Source: Diphasiastrum complanatum
Lineage: Eukaryota; Streptophyta; Lycopodiopsida; Lycopodiales; Lycopodiaceae
NCBI GenBank assembly: GCA_029204225.1
Contig: CM055096.1
Coordinates: 35,236,390 to 35,300,389, forward strand
Reading direction: 5' to 3'
Length of the DNA stretch: 64,000 bases
In this document: in pieces, positions 1-13,134 of the stretch
How positions within the stretch are numbered: the first letter of the stretch is position 1
Layout of the letters: every line of letters begins with the position of its first letter
Notes under the pieces: generated by a model
Told to the model about the DNA's origin: nothing
Database searches by the model: none
The model's input: only the letters and a program-made list of their open reading frames with translations
Position numbers and translations under genes: made by a program

Positions 1-113
1 GAAGTGACATTTCTAACAAAATTACTTTAGCACAGTACATAAAATCCACCATCAAATGGATCCAAAAAAACAATCAAATGCAAAGAGTTAAGAGTCTCGA
101 GTTTTGCCATTTA

Positions 114-122
<9 letters not shown>

Positions 123-204
<82 letters not shown>
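123..204. repeat. (AG)41 microsatellite
   Basis: Uninterrupted AG dinucleotide tract of about 82 bp. Open frames reading Ser-Leu or Arg-Glu repeats across it are artefacts of the repeat, not genes. It marks the left edge of the duplicated block that follows. Confidence 0.98.
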
Positions 205-206
<2 letters not shown>

Positions 207-528
207 AAAGGTAACCAACACTCCCAATTCTAGGAAGGTGTGTAGCCCTTGATTTTCTTTCGTTAAAGGCTTAGTTCAAATGTTTCTTGTTGGAGATAAG
301 TTCCACAAGAAAGCCCAAACGCCGCAGGTAGAGAGCATGTGGTGACATTTTAGAATAGCATATAATCGTACGGTTCGGGAGTTTTGATTAGCACTCTATA
401 ATGTTTTTTTTTTTTTCTCTTCGTGTGTGCTTAGGGTCATGCTACTCTAATTCGTAGTATTTTAATTTATTCAAGCTACTTTAATTTGTAGTATCTTAAT
501 TCATGTTTTATAAATTCATTTATGTTGC

Positions 529-634
<106 letters not shown>

Positions 635-870
635 AGAGTTAAAGGTAACCGTAACACTTTCAATTCTAGCAAAGTGTGTAGCCCTTGATGTTCTTCCGTT
701 AAAAGCGTGGTTCAAATGTTTGTTGTTGGAAGATAAGTTTCACAAAAAAGCCAAAACACCGCAGGGAGGGAGCATGTGGTGACATTATGGAATATGATAT
801 AATCATACAGTTTGGGAGTTTTGATTTGCACTCTATAATGTTCTTTTCTTTTCTTTTCTTTGTGTGTTTA

Positions 871-872
<2 letters not shown>

Positions 873-902
<30 letters not shown>
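873..902. repeat. (GT)15 microsatellite
   Basis: Perfect 30 bp GT tract inside the second copy of the duplicated block. It is absent from the first copy, so it expanded after duplication. Confidence 0.95.
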
Positions 903-904
<2 letters not shown>

Positions 905-1087
905 GTATGATGCCATTAGTTTATGTTTCATGCTTACTAGTTCATGCTACTCTGATTTGTAGTATTTTAATTTATGTTTCATGCTTACTAGTTAATGCTA
1001 CTCTTATTCATAGTATTTTAATTTATTCATGCTACTTTAATTTGCAATATCTTAATTTATGTGTTATATATTCATCTATGTTTCATG

Positions 1088-2009
<922 letters not shown>

Positions 2010-3200
2010 TGTAGCGCAGGCATCCCAAAGGGATCCGGGAACCACGACTTAGCTTCCCAGCCTTCAACTCTTGCCATCCAAACCCACTTGACATACAAAC
2101 AGCCAACTCGCCAACAACGATCAGACTTAACCAACTTGAAGTTCCTGAAAACCAACATTGAGATCCAACTTGGCGCCATGCCAGATCGGGGGTCCCGATG
2201 TGGGTGACTTCCCTCCAAGCAAGCCGCCCGACATACATCAAACTTAACCAACTAGAAGCTTCGTTACAAACGAGTAACATCCAATCCAAGGAAGCGGTCT
2301 GATTTACATCAGACTTAACCAACTGAAATCTCCGTCACGAGCGTTGGACAGCCATAAACAGGTAACTTCCACCCAAGCAAGCCATCCAACTCAGCCGACA
2401 GGTTAGAGCCCGTTCCCCAAGAGCTTAACCCATTCACGTTCATGCAAGGAACACTCAGAACCACAAGCCGCGACAGATATGGAAACAACCAGTTCCTACA
2501 CCAAATGGTCCCGACAGTATACCGCTGGCGCCGTGGACCGAATGGTCCCGACAGCATACCGTTGGCGTCCTGGGATACGACCCTCAGCTATGTGCCAACT
2601 TAAAAATTTGGAAGCGGCCATACAACTGGCGCTTTTACCGAACACTGAAATCCAGAAGGTAATCAGAGTCAGTTTGAGAAAAATCCCACTTTATTGATAA
2701 ATCTGAGAAGGTTACATTTCAAGTGTGTGACCGACCCTAGTCTCCGGGACCCTAGCATGCCAAGGCGAGAGCCATGACAACATTCCAGCAAGGAAGGCTG
2801 AGACTTGGTTGGAGCTCGTCCTGAGTCGCAACCCGCACTCTTCTATAGTATTGGTGTGATTCGGCACCCCCCCCTCATACCAAGCACTCTACCCAAGCTG
2901 ATAAAGCACATTTTTCTCTCTCTAAGATTTTCTCTTTCTAGAAAGTCATTTTTTCTCTCTAGATTTTATTGATCCCCAAGCTTCCTTTAATCATGCCTAG
3001 ATCGTGTGAGGTGATTGCACATCGATCTGAGCTCTTTGGACTCCGCTAGAACCGATCAAAGATTTTCAGCCATAGGGACTTGGCGTCGGCTGGATTCTGG
3101 TCAGAGTGGCGCCGGGATCAGTAGGGGCGCTGCTGGTGCCGAGGACATATCTGGCGCTGATGGCGCCGGAAGTAAAGCTTGAAAAGGTAGCTTTACAACA
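2010..3200 (-). repeat. LTR of copy I (3' LTR in element sense)
   Basis: Starts TGTAGCGCAGG and ends CTTTACAACA on the plus strand, giving TGTTGTAAAG...GCGCTACA on the element strand. The same 1.2 kb sequence recurs at 6045, 8863 and 12656. A plus-strand CATTTTTCTCTCTCT and TTTTATTGAT-rich segment lies mid-LTR. Gene-like open frames within it are not supported. Confidence 0.85.
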
Positions 3201-5054
3201 TCCACCCCACCTTTATAAAATCTGATGTCCTCATCAGATGTCAGATTAAAGTAAAGGTGTCTCCCAATTAAAATAACTACACATTTAAGCTACTTGGCAC
3301 AGTACTCAATTTACTGGCCTCTTTTTATTAACATTGAAGCTGGCACACCACAAGTCGGAGGCTCAACTCTTTGTACTGAAAAATTACATAACTTGAAAAT
3401 AAATCTTTGTCTGGGAAAAGCGTAGATTTGATATTGCTTTCGTAAAACCCGAGAACCTTATTAACTAGTGACAGAGGCCTTTCTTTGAAATGTTCACCCC
3501 TGTCGCTTCTGACTTTCGACTTTGGAACTCCTTTGAGCTCCTGATTTGTCCTTGATGCTCTTTGTGTTGAGCTCCCTGAGCTCCAAATTTATTCAGTTCC
3601 GCACAGGTATCAAGGCTCTCTGAGCCAAAGGATTTATTGTTTGATTGCCCACTTTATGGTCCACTCCGTGCCTTGTTGCTTCTGCACCTTGATTTCTCTC
3701 CTTGTCCCAGCCTGATCTTGATACTTTTCCATCTCGGCTCTTTCAGGTAGGCAAAGATTGTGTACTCTGCAATGCACCTCTCACTTAGCTTGAAGTAGCT
3801 CTTTGAATCAGCCCAAATGTAACCATTGACCTCGTGGAAAGCCAAAGGGTTGCACCAGTTTGATCCGCATCCGAACTATCTCTTCGCGTTTGTTTGAAGC
3901 ACCATGTCCATCGCGCAAAACTTGACTTTCACAATTCCATCACTGGTTAGTTGCCTCACAGTCAAAACAAGAAGTGTACATTGAGCTTGGCTTCAAGTAG
4001 CTCTCTTTGAATCAGACACATGCACCCAGAGTTTGCACTAGTCCGATCTCAACGCGAACTATCCCTTAGCGTCCGTTCGAAATACCAAGTCTCTCATGCA
4101 AGACTCAACTTTTACAGTTCCTTCATTGATCAGCTGCCTTACACGTAACACAAGCCAGTGTACTCATATGTTTCCTCATCATTGCTGGTCCAGAGAAAGC
4201 CTATAACAAACTTTCCTTTCCACAACAAAAACTTGTCAATTATTAGGTCCAAAGTTCGCCAGTCTCCTCGTGTGAGTATGGCTAGGTCACCTTGAATTTG
4301 CCCCCATTTTGATCAACTTTCATTCAAAATTTGCCCCAAGAGAGAGGGGTGTGTGATAGTTTCCCTCCACTTATAAAATCAGCTGATCGGACTTGGAGTA
4401 GAGTTTTTTGGACAAAAAGCCTTTCCAACACTTTGCTTCCCATCTGCTAGGATTATGGCTCGATCCAACTTGTTGCCAATCTCTGAAGAGGATCCTAGTC
4501 TTTCCCCTTTGAGGAAAAACCCAACTTACACTGGATATCACCCATGCTCAATGAGTTTCTCTTCCGAAGGTGGCCGTCCCAAAATGAAGACCAACTGCTC
4601 CATAGAAGATCTCCCCTGAAATTGCCCTTTCCAGCTTTTTGACTTTCTGCTTGCGTTTGGTGGGCGTTGTCGCAAATGAAACCAACCCAAGAAACAGGCT
4701 AGCCATCCATCCTTTGCAAACTTTGAGTCGTTTCGTTGCCATTCACATGCGAGTACTTGAACTGCAAATCCACCCCACAGATTTTGTAGTCCTCTTTGTT
4801 TGATGGTATCAGCCTTCAAAAGAAAAGGTTCCTTCTCGAGCCACCAGCTCCTTGTATCACAAGCAATCATGCAAACCAGGCAAAGCACGAGTACTAATAC
4901 TCACCACGAATACATACAAGTAAGACACTCAGGCAGGTTTACTAACAAGTAACAAAAACAAGGTCCCCCTTTGACATGGTCCTGCCAACGAACCTTTGCC
5001 TGGCCGCGCCCATTGAAATTGATCACAGAATCAGCCCACATAGGACACCCCTCC

Positions 5055-5950
5055 AACCATCCGTGCTTTCACCATTAAGCAGCACATTGCCTCAGTCACG
5101 CCCCACCACTTTTTGGTTGATAGCCCTTATAGCTAAACGATCGGCAGCTATCCTTGAATATACCACCCCCGTGGATGCACCCGTGCTTTCACCTTTAGGC
5201 AGCACATTGCCTCAGTAACGCCCCCACCAAATCTAGTCGATAGCCCTTATAGCTAAACGATCGGCAACGTACCCCCCAATCGTGGACGCACCCGTGCTTT
5301 CACCGTTAGGCAGCACATTGCCTCAGTAACGCCCCCACAAAATTTGGTCGATAGCCCTTATAGCTAAACGAATGGCAGCTATCCTTGAATATACCACCCC
5401 CGTGGACGCACCCGTGCTTTCACCGTTAGGCAGCACATTGCCTCAGTAACGCCCCCACCAAATTTGGTCGATAGCCCTTATAGCTAAATGAATGGCAGCT
5501 ATCCTTGAATATACCACCCCCGTGGACGCACCTGTGCGTTCACCGTTAGGCAGCACATTGCCTCAGTAACGCCCCCACTAAATTTAGTCGATAGCCCTTA
5601 TAACTAAACGATCGGCAGCATACCACCCAAATCGTGGACGCACCCGTGCTTTCACCGTTAGGCAGCACATTGCCTCAGTAACGCCCCCACCAAATTTGGT
5701 TGATAGCCCTTATAGCTAAACGAACGGTGGCCATCGTGAATATGTCACCCCGCACCCCACAAGGCACAGACCGTGCTTACACCAACCTAATGGCAGCACA
5801 TTGCCTCATCTGTCCTACGTGCAGACGGCGCCAGGCCCGAACCGCGGAAACTGACCGTGCTTACACCTCAAGGGCAGCACTTTGACTCATCAAGCCCCCG
5901 TCCTGCCAACCACCCCGACCGTGGACGCACCCGTGCTTACACTGTGGGCA
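5055..5950. repeat. Tandem array of about 118 bp units in copy I
   Basis: Units carry CGTGCTTTCACC, GGCAGCACATTGCCTCAGT and ATAGCCCTTATAGCTAAACG. Clear unit starts lie near 5061, 5181, 5291, 5412, 5531 and 5646, followed by shorter diverged units near 5771, 5852 and 5930. Copy II has essentially one full unit at the same place (from about 12198) plus the short diverged ones, so the array expanded or contracted within the element. Confidence 0.85.
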
Positions 5951-6030
5951 GCACCTTGCACAACAGTTGTCTTGATGAACCCCAAACCGTGGCCATTTCC
6001 GTGAGATCGGCATAGCTGACCGGCCAGTCG

Positions 6031-6042
6031 GCTCTGATACCA
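6031..6042 (-). other. Primer binding site (initiator tRNA-Met) of copy I
   Basis: Plus-strand GCTCTGATACCA is the reverse complement of TGGTATCAGAGC, the usual plant retrotransposon site complementary to the 3' end of initiator tRNA-Met. Two bases separate it from the LTR beginning at 6045. It fixes the element orientation as minus. Confidence 0.9.
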
Positions 6043-6044
6043 CA

Positions 6045-7192
6045 TGTAGCGCAGGCATCCCAAAGAGAGCCGGGAACCACGACTTAGCTTCCTAGCCTTC
6101 AACTCTTGCCATCCAAACCCACTTGACATACAAGCAGCCAACTCGCCAACAACGATCAGACTTAACCAACTTGAAGTTCCTGAAAACCAACATTGAGATC
6201 CAACTTGGCGCCATGCCAGATTGGGGGTCCCGATGTGGGTGACTTCCCTACAAGCAAGCCGCCCGACATACATCAAACTTAACCAACTCGAAGCTTCGTT
6301 ACAAACGAGTAACATCCAATCCTAGCAAGCGGTCTGACTTACATCAGACTTAACCAACTGAAAGCTTCGTCACGAGCGCTGGAAGCCAACCTGGCGCCAC
6401 GCCAGACTGGACAGCCATAAACAGATAACTTTCACCCAAGCAAGCCATCCAACTCAGCCGACAGGTTAGAGCCCGTTTCCCAAGAGCTTAACCCATTCAC
6501 GTTCATGCAAGGAACACTCAGAACCACAAGCCGCGACAGATATGGAAACAACCAGTTCCTGGACCAAATGGTCCCGACAGCATATCGCTGGCGCCACGGA
6601 CCGAATGGTCCCGACGACATACCCTTGGGGTCCCGGGATACGACCCCCAGCTATGTGCCAGCTTAAAAATTTGGAGCGGCCTTACAACTGGCGCTTTTAC
6701 CAAACACTGAAACCCAGAAGGTAATCGGAGTTAGTTTGAGGAAAATCCCACTTTATTGATAAATCTGAGAAGATTACATTTCAAGTGTGTGACCGACCCT
6801 AGTCTCTGGGACGCTAGCATGCCAAGGCGAGAGCCATGACAACATTCCAGCAAGGGAGGCTGATTGGAGCTCGCCCTGAGTCACAACCCGCACTCCCCTA
6901 TAGTATTGGTGTGATTCGGCAGCCCCCCTCATACCAAGCACTCTACCCAAGCTGGTAAAGCACGTTTTTCTCTATCTAGGATTTTCTTTTTCTAGAAAGT
7001 CATGTTCTCTCTCTAGATTTTATTGATCCCCAGGCTTCCTTTAATCATGCCTAGATCGTGTGAGGTGATTGCACATCGATCTGAGCTCTCTGGACTCCGC
7101 TAGAACTGATCAAAGATTTTCAGCCATAGGAACTTGGCGCCGGCTGGATTCTGGTCACAGTGGCACCGGGAGCAGCAGGGGCGCTGCTGGCG
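6045..7192 (-). repeat. LTR of copy I (5' LTR in element sense), truncated
   Basis: Aligns with the LTR at 8863-10081 until GCTGCTGGCG near 7192, after which the sequence is unrelated. About 80 bp at the far end are therefore lost, and target-site duplications of copy I cannot be tested. Confidence 0.85.
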
Positions 7193-8306
7193 TCGGTTTT
7201 AAACCATCTTATTCGTCTATCACGAATACTTTCTTTTTGGCACTCGAATAACGACTATTTTTGGTACAGTCTAGCACGATCATTGAATAAAGCTGTAATT
7301 ATGAAGACAAAGTGAGAATACTAGTCAAAGAAATCTAGACGAAATCACTACCCATTTACTTGAACTCCTAATTAGCTTCGGTATGGAGAGTCCTACTGCA
7401 CGTTTCACTTCTATCTTTAAAATTAAATACAATTATTTTAAAGGGACTTCTTTCGATGATGCAGATAGCTATGTCTCACAATTTGAGTCAATCGCTAATG
7501 CGAATAACGAGGGAACTGACGTAGATAAACTACAAATTTTCCCTGGTCTGCTAAGAAAGCAGACGCGCATATGGTACAGTCAAGTTGAACCAAGCCGTGT
7601 AGGAACCTGGAACTTGTTGAAAGATGCATTTCTGAACCAATTCAGAGAGATCGGTTACAAATCTAGAATTCTTGGACGTTTGAACAATGATCAGAACAAG
7701 AGTAAAGAATCCCTTCGCAAATATACATGTAAGGTTAAAAATCTCACAGGAAAACTAACCGGTGTATATCCCGTAGATATGCAGATCGAATGGTTTTTGG
7801 CTGGTTTACCACCAAAGATTGATCGGTATTGCAGACAAGGGGACATGACCTCTTTAGCAGCAGTAATAGCTAGTGTCGAAAATTTTGAGACCTCGAAACT
7901 AGCACAAAAGCGACGATCGACTAGGAATCTCGAAAGTCGAAGACTGATTCTAGTGACAGCGATGAAGATTCAGATTCTGATTCAAGTACCAGTTCTTCAA
8001 GCTCGGAATCTGAAAGTAGTGATCCATCAGAATCAGAAACTGACAAAGGAGAGAGAAAGAATAAACGACGAACTAAATGAAGGGACGACACGAAAGTTGT
8101 CAAGGATAAGTCGTCAACTTCCAAAGTTGAAAAGCTTTGGAAGAGTAATATGGCTGACCTTAATAAAAATTTTAATGACTTGAAAGTACAGATCTCTGAA
8201 GTTGCAGATAAAAGACCAAAAGTGTCTTCTTCCAACTCAAGAATGTGGTGTATGAAATGTGGAACCCCTGGACACACTAAGGAAGACTGCACCATGTACG
8301 TCTGAA
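7193..8306 (+). mobile_element. Ty3/gypsy-type gag relic
   Basis: A frame from about 7383 reads as a retrotransposon gag: WYSQVEP followed by LLKDAFLNQF and further capsid-like sequence. A Ser/Asp/Glu-rich stretch follows, then a zinc knuckle CMKCGTPGHTKEDC of CX2CX4HX4C type near 8250-8292. About 190 bp of leader-like sequence precede it. It is broken (one or a few breaks) and no pol region follows. It is unrelated to the minus-strand element on either side and was probably brought in by nested insertion or recombination. Confidence 0.7.
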
Positions 8307-8862
8307 TTCTGGTCATATACGTTTTGATTCTGGTCATGTACGTCTGAATGTGCTCTCCTTGTTCCATGCGGGCACTCGCCTCCGGGACTGGTCCAAGTGG
8401 AAGGACCCTTACTACAACCTTTTTGCGTCGCTAGCGCCTAAGGGTCCATATCACCGACGTGTGGCTTGCCGCTATGCCATTTGGTCAGTTTGGTGACAAC
8501 TATGCCTTGGGTTTCATGTGTGGCTTGTCTTTGCCTTTGGTTGCCTTTTGGGGACGGATTTTGAGTTGGCTTTTATTGTGGTTGGATTCCAGTTTTTCGA
8601 AGTCTAAATGGTTAAGCTTGTTACGTTTCTAAGTTGGCTTTTACGTAAGTGCATGATGGATGAATGTTAGACTTAAGCACGTGTTTTGAAAACCACTCAA
8701 GTCCCAGCGCCCTTTGAGGTGCCGGTGCAACATGTGGTATCAGAGTCGACTAGCCGGTCAGCTACGCAAGTCTCACAAAGATGGCCACTTTTTGGGATTT
8801 GTCTAGACAGCCGTTGTGCAAGGTGCTGCCCACAATGTAAGTGTGGGTGCGTCCACGGTCGG
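8307..8862 (+). mobile_element. Plus-oriented LTR end with primer site and leader
   Basis: Sequence up to 8732 ends GGTGCCGGTGCAACA, followed by a primer site TGGTATCAGAGT at 8735-8746. The leader at 8747-8862 is the reverse complement, with substitutions, of the leader at about 5915-6030 in copy I. The preceding LTR resembles the copy I LTR only at its last 30 bases or so, which points to a related subfamily. The leader stops where the minus-oriented LTR of copy II starts at 8863. The left limit of the LTR is uncertain. Confidence 0.55.
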
Positions 8863-10081
8863 TGTAGCGCAGGCATCCCAAAGGGAGCCGGGAACCACGA
8901 CTTAGCTTCCCCACCTTCAACTCTTGCCATCCAAACCCACTTGACATACAAGCAGCCAACTCACCAACAACGATCAGACTTAACCAACTTGAAGTTCCGA
9001 AAACCAACATTGAGATCCAACCTGGTGCCATGCCAGATCGGGGGTCTCGATGTGGGTGACTTCCCTCCAAGCAAGCCGCCCGACATACATCAAACTTAAC
9101 CAACTCGAAGCTTCGTTACAAATGAGTAACATCCATTCCAAGCAAGCGGTTTGACTTACATCAGCCTTAACCAACTGAAAGCTTCGTCACGAGCGCTGGA
9201 AGCCAACCTGGCGCCCCGCCAGACTGGACAGCCATAAACAGGTAACTTCCACCCAAGAAAGCCATCCAACTCAGTCGACAGGTTAGAGCCCGTTCCCCAA
9301 GAGCTTAACCCATTTACGTTCATGCAAGAAATACTCAGAACCACAAGCCGCGACAGATATGGAAACAACCAGTTCCTGGACCAAATGGTCCCGACAGCAT
9401 ACCTCTGACGCCACGGACCGAATGGTCCCGACGGCATACCGTTGGCGTCCCGAGATACGACCCTCAGCTATGTGCCAACTTAAAAAAATTTGGAAGCGGC
9501 CTTACAACTGGCGCTTTTACCAAACACTGAAACCCAGAAGGTAATCAGAGTCAGTTTGAGAAAAATCCCACTTTATTGATAAATCTGAGAAGGTTACATT
9601 TCAAGTGTGTGACCGACCCTAGTCTTCGGGGCGCTAGCATGCCAAGGCGAGAGCCATGACAACATTCCAGCAAGAGAGGCTGAGACTTCGTTGGAGCTCG
9701 TCCTGAGTCGCAACCCGCACTCCCCTATAGTATTGGTGTGATTTGGCACCCCCCCTCATACAAAGCACTCTACCCAAGCTGGTAAAGCACATTTTTCTCT
9801 CTCTAGGATTTTTTCTTTCTAGAAAGTCATTTTCTCTCTCTAGATTTTATTGATCCACAGGCTTCTTTTAATCATGCCTAGATCGTGTGAGGTGATTGCA
9901 AATCGATCAGAGCTCTCTGGACTCCGCTAGAACCGATCAAAGATTTTCAGCCATAGGAACTTGGCGCCGACTGGATTCTGGTCACAATGGCGCCGGGATC
10001 GGCAGGGGCGCTGCTGGCGCCGAGGACATATCTGGCGTTGATGGCGCCGGAAGTAAAGCTTGTAAAGGTAGCTTTACAACA
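8863..10081 (-). repeat. LTR of copy II (3' LTR in element sense)
   Basis: Complete LTR of about 1219 bp with the same TGTAGCGCAGG start and CTTTACAACA end on the plus strand. It retains the roughly 30 bp segment around CTGGAAGCCAACCTGG that the LTR at 2010 lacks. Confidence 0.85.
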
Positions 10082-11414
10082 TCCACCCCACCTTTATAAA
10101 ATCTGATGTCCTCATCAGATGTCAGATTAAAGTAAAGGTGTCTCCCAATTAAAATAACTATACATTTAAGCTAATTGGCACAGTACTCAATTTACTGGCC
10201 ACTTTTTATTAACATTGAAGCTGGCACACCACAAGTCGGAGGCTCAGCTCTTTGTACTGAAAGATTACATAACTTGAAAATATATCTTTGTCTGGGAAAA
10301 GCGTAGATTTGATATCGCTTTCGTAAAACCCAAAAACCTTATTAACAGGTGACAGAGGCCTTTCTTTGAAATGGTCGCCCCTGTTGCTTCTAACTTTCGA
10401 CTTTGGAACTCCTTTGAGCTCTTGATTTGTCCTTGATGCACTTTGTGTTGAGTTCCCTGAGCTCCAGATTTGTTCAGTTCCGCACAGGTATCAGGGCTCC
10501 CTGAGCCAAAGGATTAATCGTTTGATTGTCCACTTTATGGTCCACTCCGTGCCTTGTTGCTTCTGCACCTTGATTTCTCTCCTTGTCCCAGCCTGATCTT
10601 GATACTTTTCCATCTTGGCTCTTTAAGGTAGGCAAAGATTGAGTACTCCGCAATGCACCTCTCACTTAGCTTGAAGTAGCTCTTTGAATCAGTCCAAATG
10701 TAACCATTGACCTCGTGGAAAGCCAAAGGGTCGCAGCAGTTTGATCTGCATCCGAACTATCTCTTCGCGTTTGTTTGAAGCACCATGTCCGTCGCGCAAA
10801 ACTTGACTTTCACAATTCCATCACTGGTCAGTTGCCTCATAGTCAAAACAAGAAGTGTACATCGAGCTTGGCTTCAAGTAGCTCTCTTTGAATCAGACAC
10901 ATGCACCCAGAGTTTGCACTAGTCCGATCTCAACGCGAACTGTCCCTTAGCGTCCGTTCGAAACACCAAGTCTCTCATGCAAGACTCAACTTTCACAGTT
11001 CCTTCATTGATCAGCTGCCTTACACGTAACACAAGCCAGCGTACTCATATGTTTCCTCATCATTGCTGGTCCAGAGAAAGCCTATAACAAACTTTCCTTT
11101 CCACAACAAAAACTTGTCAACTTATTAGGTCCAAAGTTCGCCAGTCTCCTCGTGTGAGTATGGCTAGGTGACCTTGAATTTGCCCCCAGTTTGATCAACT
11201 TTCATTCAAAATTTGCCCCAAGAGAGAGATGTGTGTGATAGTTCCCCTCCACTTATAAAATCAGTTGATTGGACTTAGGGTAGAGTTCTTCGGACAAAAA
11301 GCCTTTCCAACACTATGCTTCCCATCTGTTAGGATTATAGCTTGATCCAACTTGTTGCCAATCTCTGAAGAGGATCCTAGTCTTTCCCCTTTTGAGGAAA
11401 AACCCAACTGATAC

Positions 11415-11920
11415 TGGATATCACCCATGCTCAGTGAGTTTCAGTTCCGAAGGTGGCCGTCCCAAAATGAAGACCAACTGCTCCATAGAAGATCTCCTCT
11501 GAAATTGCCCTTTCCAACTTTTGACTTCCTGCTTGCGTCTGGTGGGCGTTGTCGCAAATGAAACTAACCCAAGAAACAGGCTAGCCATCCATCCTTTGCA
11601 AACATTGAGTCGTTTCGTTGCCGTTCATGTGCGAGTACTTGAACTGCAAATCCGCCCCACAGATTCTGGATATCACCCATGCTCAGTGAGTTTCAGTTCT
11701 AAAGGTGGCCTTTCCAAAATGAAGACCAACTGCTCCACAGAAGATCTCCCCTGAAATTGCCCTTTCCAACTTTTGACTTCCAGCTTGCGTCTGGTGGGCT
11801 TTGTCACAAATGAAACTAACCCAAGAAACAGGCTAGCCATCCATCCTTTGCAAACATTGAGTCATTTCGTTGCCGTTCACGTGCGAGTACTTGAACTGCA
11901 AATTCGCCCCACAGATTCTG
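11415..11920. repeat. Internal 251 bp tandem duplication in copy II
   Basis: The segment beginning GGATATCACCCATGCTCAG and ending GCCCCACAGATTC occurs at about 11415-11666 and again immediately after, at about 11667-11920, with few differences. Copy I has one instance near 4527-4785. It adds no recognisable coding sequence. Confidence 0.85.
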
Positions 11921-12641
11921 TAGTCCTCTTTGTTTGATGGTATCAACCTTCAAAAGAAAAGGTTCCTTCTCGAGCCATCAGCTCCTTGTACCACAAGCAA
12001 TCATGCAAACCAGGCAAAGCACGAGTACTAAGACTCACCACGAATACATACATGTAAGACACTCAGGCAGGTTTACTAAAAAGTAACAAAGACAAGGTCC
12101 CCTTTTGAGATGGTCCTGCCAACGGACCTTTGCCTGGCCGCGCCCATACAAATCGATCACGAAATTAGCCCACATAGGACACCCCTCCTACTATCCGTGC
12201 TTTCACCATTAAGCAGCACATTGCCTCAGTCACGCCCCACCACTTTTTGGTCGATAGCCCTTATAGCTAAACGATCGGCAGCTAACCACCCGTGCTTTAC
12301 ACCTGAATTTGAGCAGCATCTCTGTATCAATGGTTAACCCGTACAGTTCGAATATGTCGCCCCGCACTCCACAAGGTACAGACCGTGCTTTCACCTCCGT
12401 AGGCAGCACTTTGCCTCATCCGTCCTACGTGCAGACAGCTCCAGGCCCGAACCGCGAGAACTGACCGTGCTTACACCTCAAGGACAGCACCTTGACTCAT
12501 CAAGTCCCCCGTTCTGTCGACCACCCCGACCGTGGACGCACCCGTGCTTACACTGTGGGCAGCACCTTGCACAATAGTTGTCTTGATGAACCCCAAACCG
12601 TGGCCATTTTCGTGAGATCCGCATAGCTGACCGGCCAGTCG

Positions 12642-12653
12642 GCTCTGATACCA
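12642..12653 (-). other. Primer binding site of copy II
   Basis: Plus-strand GCTCTGATACCA, identical to the site at 6031-6042 and placed two bases from the LTR starting at 12656. Confidence 0.9.
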
Positions 12654-12655
12654 CA

Positions 12656-13134
12656 TGTAGCGCAGACATCCCAAAGGGAGCCGGGAACCACGACTTAGCT
12701 TCCCCGCCTTCAACTCTTGCCATCCAAACGCATTTGACATACAAGCAGCCAACTCGCCAACAACGATCAGACTTAACCAACTTGAAGTTCCGAAAACCAA
12801 CATTGAGATCCAACCTGACGCCATGCCAGATTGGGGGTCCCGATGTGGGTGACTTCTCTCCAAGCAAGCCGCCCGACATACATCAAACTTAACCAACTCG
12901 AAGCTTCGTTACAAACGAGTAACATCCATTCAAGCAAGCGGTCTGCCAACTGAAAGCTTCGTCACGAGCGCTGGAAGCCAACCTGGCGCCACGCCAGACT
13001 GGACAGCCATAAACAGGTAACTTCCACCCAAGCAAGGCATCCAACTCAGCCGACAGGTTAGAGCCCGTTCCCCAAGAGCTTAACCCATTCACATTCATGC
13101 AAGGAACACTCAGAACCACAAGCTGTGACAGATA
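12656..13134 (-). repeat. Truncated LTR of copy II (5' LTR in element sense)
   Basis: Matches the first 480 bp or so of the other LTRs and breaks off at GTGACAGAT near 13134. It also has a short internal deletion near 12940 relative to the other copies. Confidence 0.8.

Larger units (their letters stand above)
3201..6044 (-). other. Internal region of copy I without recognised coding sequence
   Basis: Runs from the purine-tract side (3201) to the primer site (6031-6042) and aligns along its length with 10082-12655 of copy II. The longest frames, such as a 63-residue minus frame near 3654-3845 that recurs at 10535-10726, match no family I know. A tandem array occupies its primer-site-proximal part. 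Confidence 0.7.
2010..7192 (-). mobile_element. Non-autonomous LTR retroelement, copy I
   Basis: Minus-strand LTR element: LTR at 6045-7192 (5' LTR in element sense, far end truncated), initiator tRNA-Met primer site at 6031-6042, internal region 3201-6044, purine tract complement TCCACCCCACCTTT at 3201-3214, and LTR at 2010-3200. The LTR begins TG and ends CA in element orientation. The internal 2.8 kb shows no gag, protease, integrase or RT similarity, which fits a LARD-type derivative mobilised in trans. The two LTRs differ at about 4% of compared positions in their first 330 bases, so the copy is fairly old. Treated as a fossil. Confidence 0.8.
8863..13134 (-). mobile_element. Non-autonomous LTR retroelement, copy II
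   Basis: Second minus-strand copy of the 2010-7192 family: LTR 8863-10081, purine-tract complement at 10082-10095, internal region 10082-12655, primer site 12642-12653, and a truncated LTR 12656-13134 that ends where Copia-related sequence begins. No gag or pol similarity in the internal 2.6 kb. It differs from copy I by having one main array unit and by an internal 251 bp tandem duplication. Treated as a fossil. Confidence 0.8.

Noticed and set aside
5055-5950. CRISPR-like array
   Set aside because: Units are about 118 bp with no constant spacer/repeat alternation, in plant retroelement DNA; it is an ordinary tandem array.
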